Assembly (NCBI GenBank): GCA_900553825.1
Contig: USEV01000034.1
Coordinates: forward strand, 1-7,521
Source: an uncultured Eubacteriales bacterium
GTDB lineage: Bacteria > Bacillota > Clostridia > Christensenellales > CAG-917
DNA length: 7,521 nucleotides
Direction of reading: 5' to 3'
Made by a program: the position numbers and the translations under genes. Under the pieces are notes generated by a model, which was given only the letters and a program-made list of their open reading frames with translations, had not been told where the DNA came from and ran no database searches. Shown here piece after piece: positions 5,943-7,521 of the stretch. How positions within the stretch are numbered: position 1 is the first letter of the stretch; the number at the start of each line of letters is the position of its first letter.

Positions 5943-5959
5943 AATTCACCTCGCCATAA

Positions 5960-5988
5960 AGCGTATTCGCAAACGCACCGCAATATTC
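5960..5988 (-). promoter_or_regulatory. Candidate SigE-type (mother-cell) promoter of the small membrane gene and protease
   Basis: On the minus strand, GAATATT (5988-5982) fully fits the SigE -35 consensus KMATATT. After 14 bp comes AATACGCT (5967-5960), which agrees with the -10 consensus CATACAHT at six of eight positions. Transcription would start near 5953, just upstream of the GAGGTG ribosome site. No convincing SigA promoter was found between the minE terminator and this gene. In Bacillus the spoIVF operon is SigE-controlled, so the context supports the match, but short matches can arise by chance. Confidence 0.5.
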
Positions 5989-5996
5989 CCGACCGC

Positions 5997-6021
5997 AAAC
6001 AAAAACGGGCGATTCCGCCCG
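5997..6021 (-). terminator. Intrinsic terminator after minE
   Basis: On the minus strand, CGGGCG (6021-6016) and CGCCCG (6011-6006) form a perfect 6-bp stem with a GAAT tetraloop, followed by TTTTTGTTT (6005-5997). It lies about 44 nt after the minE stop and should end the minDE transcript before the small membrane gene. Confidence 0.88.
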
Positions 6022-6042
6022 CCGATTTGCAATTCCGCCCGC
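6012..6042 (-). repeat. 11-bp direct repeat overlapping the minE terminator
   Basis: ATTCCGCCCGC occurs at 6012-6022 and again at 6032-6042 on the plus strand, 20 bp apart. On the minus-strand transcript both copies read GCGGGCGGAAT. Both could pair with the single downstream CGCCCG: the nearer one makes the tight terminator, the farther one a looser stem with a long loop. A small CCGTG-CCCCA-CACGG hairpin (6060-6046) precedes them. Confidence 0.6.
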
Positions 6043-6064
6043 TAATCCGTGTGGGGCACGGTTT

Positions 6065-6328
6065 TCAGAGCTCGGGTTTCGGCAAATCCGAAGTGGTTTC
6101 GAAGCGTTTGAGTCTGCGCGCCTCGGCAGCCACCGACACCTCGAAACCGCCGTCCTCTCCCCTCCTCACCGACACTGCGGGAGGCGACGACAGCTCGAAG
6201 TAGTCCCCGACGACCCTCGCGATGTCCGCCGAGAACGCGGAGAGGAAGCCCTCGTGCACGCCCATCTTGTCGCGCACGAGCATATCGCCTATTCTTTCCA
6301 TCATGAGTCTTGAGGGTTTCACCGCCAT
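6065..6328 (-). CDS. minE: Cell division topological specificity factor MinE
   Basis: This 87-aa protein matches MinE (88 aa in E. coli), which binds membrane-bound MinD, triggers its ATPase and restricts the division inhibitor to the poles. Seen: an anti-MinCD helix region with MERIGDMLVRDK (10-21), aligning with the 'KERLQIIVAERR' region, then 'FLSAFSADIARVVGDYFEL' (28-46), aligning with 'LPQLRKDILEVICKYVQI', and the dimer strand 'GGFEVSVAAEARRLKR' (60-75). Only nine residues precede the MinD-contact helix, and the usual hydrophobic membrane-targeting start (LLDFF-type) is missing. The open frame runs further upstream, but the ATG at 6328 was chosen because it gives normal MinE length and overlaps the minD end by 10 nt. 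Purine-rich ribosome sites (GGGGAGG at 6346-6340, GGAG at 6335-6332) lie inside minD. The gene is probably translationally coupled to minD. Confidence 0.85.
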   Translation of the reverse strand: MAVKPSRLMMERIGDMLVRDKMGVHEGFLSAFSADIARVVGDYFELSSPPAVSVRRGEDGGFEVSVAAEARRLKRFETTSDLPKPEL

Positions 6329-7068
6329 CTTCTCCGCCACCTCCCCGGCACGCGCACCTCTGCAAAGCGTTTGGTCTGCGAAGCGACATTCTCCGCAATC
6401 AGGCAGAACGCCTTTTCCGAAACGGCAAACGAGGGCACCCTCCCCAGTTGCTGATAGAGGGTGATGCAATCGTCCTCGGGGATTGCGCCTATGGCGGGCA
6501 CGCCGAGCAACCTCGCGATGTCGATGGGCTCCATCATCTCGCCGCGGGCGACCATGTCGTGACGCACGCGGTTAAGCACAAGGGATATGTCTTTCAGACG
6601 GTAAGCGGAGAGGAGCGACACCACTTTGTCCGCGTCGCGTATGGCGGATGCGGAGGGCGTTGTCACCACAATCGCCTCTTCAGCTGCCGAAACGGCACGA
6701 TGAAACCCGTTTTCGATGCCTGCGGGGCAATCAATCAAAACGAAGTCGAAGTCGGAAAGGGAATCTATCACTCCCCTGAAAGCCTGCGCGCTCACGCCCT
6801 CGTTGCAGGCGGAGGGCAGGATTTTCGCCTTGCTTTCGTGGTCGGGCACAAGCGCCTGAAACACCTTGCACTTGCCGGTGAGAACATCGGATATGTCATA
6901 CACCACCCTGCTCTCCGCGCCCATGACCACATCGAGGTTGTTGAGCCCCACATCGGCGTCGGCGAGCACCACCCTGTAGCCCATGTCCGCAAGCCTCCTC
7001 CCGAGCGCGGCGGTGACGGTCGTCTTGCCCACGCCGCCCTTTCCCGATGTCACCACGATCTTTCTCAT
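6319..7068 (-). CDS. minD: Septum site-determining ATPase MinD
   Basis: This 249-aa deviant Walker-A ATPase forms ATP-dependent dimers on the membrane, recruits the division inhibitor MinC, and is released by MinE. Seen: 'SGKGGVGKTT' (8-17) with the signature K10 and catalytic K15, switch I 'DADVGLNNLD' (37-46), Walker B 'VLIDCPAG' (110-117), and 'VVTTPSASAIRDADKV' (134-149), all typical of MinD rather than ParA. It is about 20 residues shorter than E. coli (270) and B. subtilis (268) MinD. The usual C-terminal amphipathic helix (like GFLKRLFGG) is replaced by the tail VRVPGRWRRRWR. The ATG at 7068 was chosen by alignment to the conserved start; the nearest ribosome-like GCGGAG is 14 nt away, which is unusually far. 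No minC is adjacent. The gene diverges from degV. Confidence 0.92.
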   Translation of the reverse strand: MRKIVVTSGKGGVGKTTVTAALGRRLADMGYRVVLADADVGLNNLDVVMGAESRVVYDISDVLTGKCKVFQALVPDHESKAKILPSACNEGVSAQAFRGVIDSLSDFDFVLIDCPAGIENGFHRAVSAAEEAIVVTTPSASAIRDADKVVSLLSAYRLKDISLVLNRVRHDMVARGEMMEPIDIARLLGVPAIGAIPEDDCITLYQQLGRVPSFAVSEKAFCLIAENVASQTKRFAEVRVPGRWRRRWR

Positions 7069-7107
7069 ACTACGCAGTTTAACTCCGCGCGCAATGCGGG
7101 ATTTGAG

Positions 7108-7139
7108 ATTGTGTGAAAAAACCGCTCGAATTTTGTCAA
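7108..7139 (-). promoter_or_regulatory. Weak candidate promoter of minDE
   Basis: A consensus -35 TTGACA lies on the minus strand at 7139-7134. The only -10-like hexamer nearby is CACAAT (7113-7108), with a spacer of 20 bp, which is too long for a strong SigA promoter. At the normal 17 bp the hexamer is TCACAC. It could be an activator-dependent promoter, or the match may be fortuitous. Confidence 0.3.
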
Positions 7140-7153
7140 ACGGCGTTTTTGCC

Positions 7154-7182
7154 TTGTCCGCCGTCCGCGAAAGTGTTATCAT
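7154..7182 (+). promoter_or_regulatory. SigA-type promoter of the DegV-family gene
   Basis: -35 TTGTCC (7154-7159), a 17-bp spacer and -10 TATCAT (7177-7182), with an extended TGT directly before it. Transcription would start at about 7189, leaving a very short leader that begins close to the GGAGG ribosome site (7190-7194). The -10 lies inside the palindrome at 7175-7185. Confidence 0.5.
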
Positions 7183-7185
7183 AAC
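7175..7185. repeat. 11-bp palindrome over the degV -10 box
   Basis: GTTAT-C-ATAAC is a perfect 5+5 inverted repeat around one base, and it covers the predicted -10 of the DegV-family gene. A dimeric repressor bound here would block that promoter. The palindrome may also simply reflect the AT-rich -10 sequence. Confidence 0.35.
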
Positions 7186-7198
7186 CCACGGAGGCACT

Positions 7199-7496
7199 AT
7201 GAGACCTATTGTTGTGACAACGGATATGGCGGCGGATATGCCGCAAGGCTTCTTTAAAAATAACGGCGTGGATGTCATCCCCATGCCCTTCACCCTGAAC
7301 GGCAAGGAGTATTTCGACAACGGACTTCCCACTCCGTCGGAGTTTTACGGCGCACTCCGCGACGGCGGGCTTGCAAACACCTCGCAGACCTCGGCATACG
7401 CCGCGATTCACACCTTCGAAAAGCACCTGAAGGAGGGCAAGGACATCCTGCACAATGCCGGCGGCGTCGGGAGCCTGCACGGGCCGGCTCTCCAAC
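7199..7496 (+). CDS. DegV family protein (fatty-acid-binding), 5' part only
   Basis: About the first 99 codons are present before the contig runs into adapter; DegV proteins are normally about 280 aa. The family binds a fatty acid between two domains, and many members are FakB proteins that present fatty acids to the kinase FakA for phospholipid synthesis. Seen: the N-terminal 'VVTTDMAADMP' (5-15), matching the 'VTDSTADLP' motif with Ser replaced by Met, then 'GVDVIPMPFTLNGKEYFDNG' (24-43), 'PSEFYGAL' and 'TSQTSAYAAIHTFEKHLKEGKDIL' in parts at 60-85. GGAGG lies 4 nt before the ATG. After 'GKDILH' the expected 'ASGLSGT'-type motif is not readable in frame, but an alternative frame gives an AASG-like string. 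A sequencing frameshift near the contig end is likely, so residues after about 86 should not be trusted. Confidence 0.8.
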
Positions 7497-7521
7497 CTGT
7501 CTCTTATACACATCTCCGAGC
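7497..7521. other. Nextera transposase adapter read-through (assembly artefact)
   Basis: The last 25 bases begin CTGTCTCTTATACACATCT, the reverse complement of the Tn5 mosaic end, and continue CCGAGC, the start of the standard Nextera read-2 adapter. This is untrimmed library adapter, not genomic sequence. Real sequence ends at or near 7496. Confidence 0.98.

Noticed and set aside
6329..6469. An upstream extension of the MinE frame that would add 47 residues
   Set aside because: It lies wholly within minD, has no MinE-like content, and would make the protein far longer than the family.
7069..7332. An N-terminal extension of the MinD frame
   Set aside because: MinD proteins begin just before the Walker A motif. 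The extension overlaps the divergent degV gene and its promoter.
7136..7513. Minus-strand open frames at the right end starting MCIRDR or MYKRQ
   Set aside because: Their starts are translated Nextera adapter, and the rest is antisense to the DegV-family gene.

Overview
This 7.5-kb, GC-rich fragment most likely comes from an uncultured, high-GC, spore-former-like member of the Clostridia (Firmicutes). Three things point there: a DUF4364-family gene, a SpoIVFB-type M50 protease next to minD/minE, and ribosome binding sites of the GGAGG type. The fragment is a draft contig. The last 25 bases (7497-7521) are Nextera transposase adapter and the first 7 bases match the end of the same mosaic end, so both ends are library boundaries and not biology.

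Layout. A plus-strand DUF4364 gene (162-701) has a good SigA-type promoter and its own terminator. A 385-bp gene-free stretch (702-1086) follows. It holds two terminators, a large imperfect inverted repeat made of AACAC/GTGTT palindromes, and a two-copy 30-bp tandem repeat. Six genes then run on the minus strand. In transcription order (right to left) they are minD and minE (overlapping, with a terminator after minE), a 90-aa single-pass membrane protein, a SpoIVFB-like intramembrane protease (ATGA overlap), a ROK-family glucokinase, ribonuclease G, and a medium-chain dehydrogenase/reductase that has lost zinc ligands. At the right edge a DegV-family gene starts divergently from minD and runs off the contig.

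How it fits together. The minD - (spoIVF) - M50 protease - RNase G order resembles the conserved min/spoIVF/rng neighbourhood of Firmicutes, here with a glucokinase inserted. Transcription looks split into units. minDE ends at a hairpin terminator. The small membrane gene plus the protease start from a site resembling a SigE (mother-cell) promoter. glk has a near-consensus SigA promoter whose -35 overlaps the end of the protease gene. rng has a strongly structured leader. The dehydrogenase has its own SigA-type promoter just after the rng stop, although read-through from rng is also possible.

The most interesting points are the SigE-like promoter in front of a putative minimal SpoIVFA/SpoIVFB pair, the folded rng leader (possible autoregulation), the short MinD with an Arg/Trp tail encoded by the minE ribosome-binding region, and the intergenic repeat cluster. 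I see no CRISPR array, tRNA, rRNA, insertion sequence or phage gene. No clearly new defence or mobile system is visible; this is mostly core-genome sequence.
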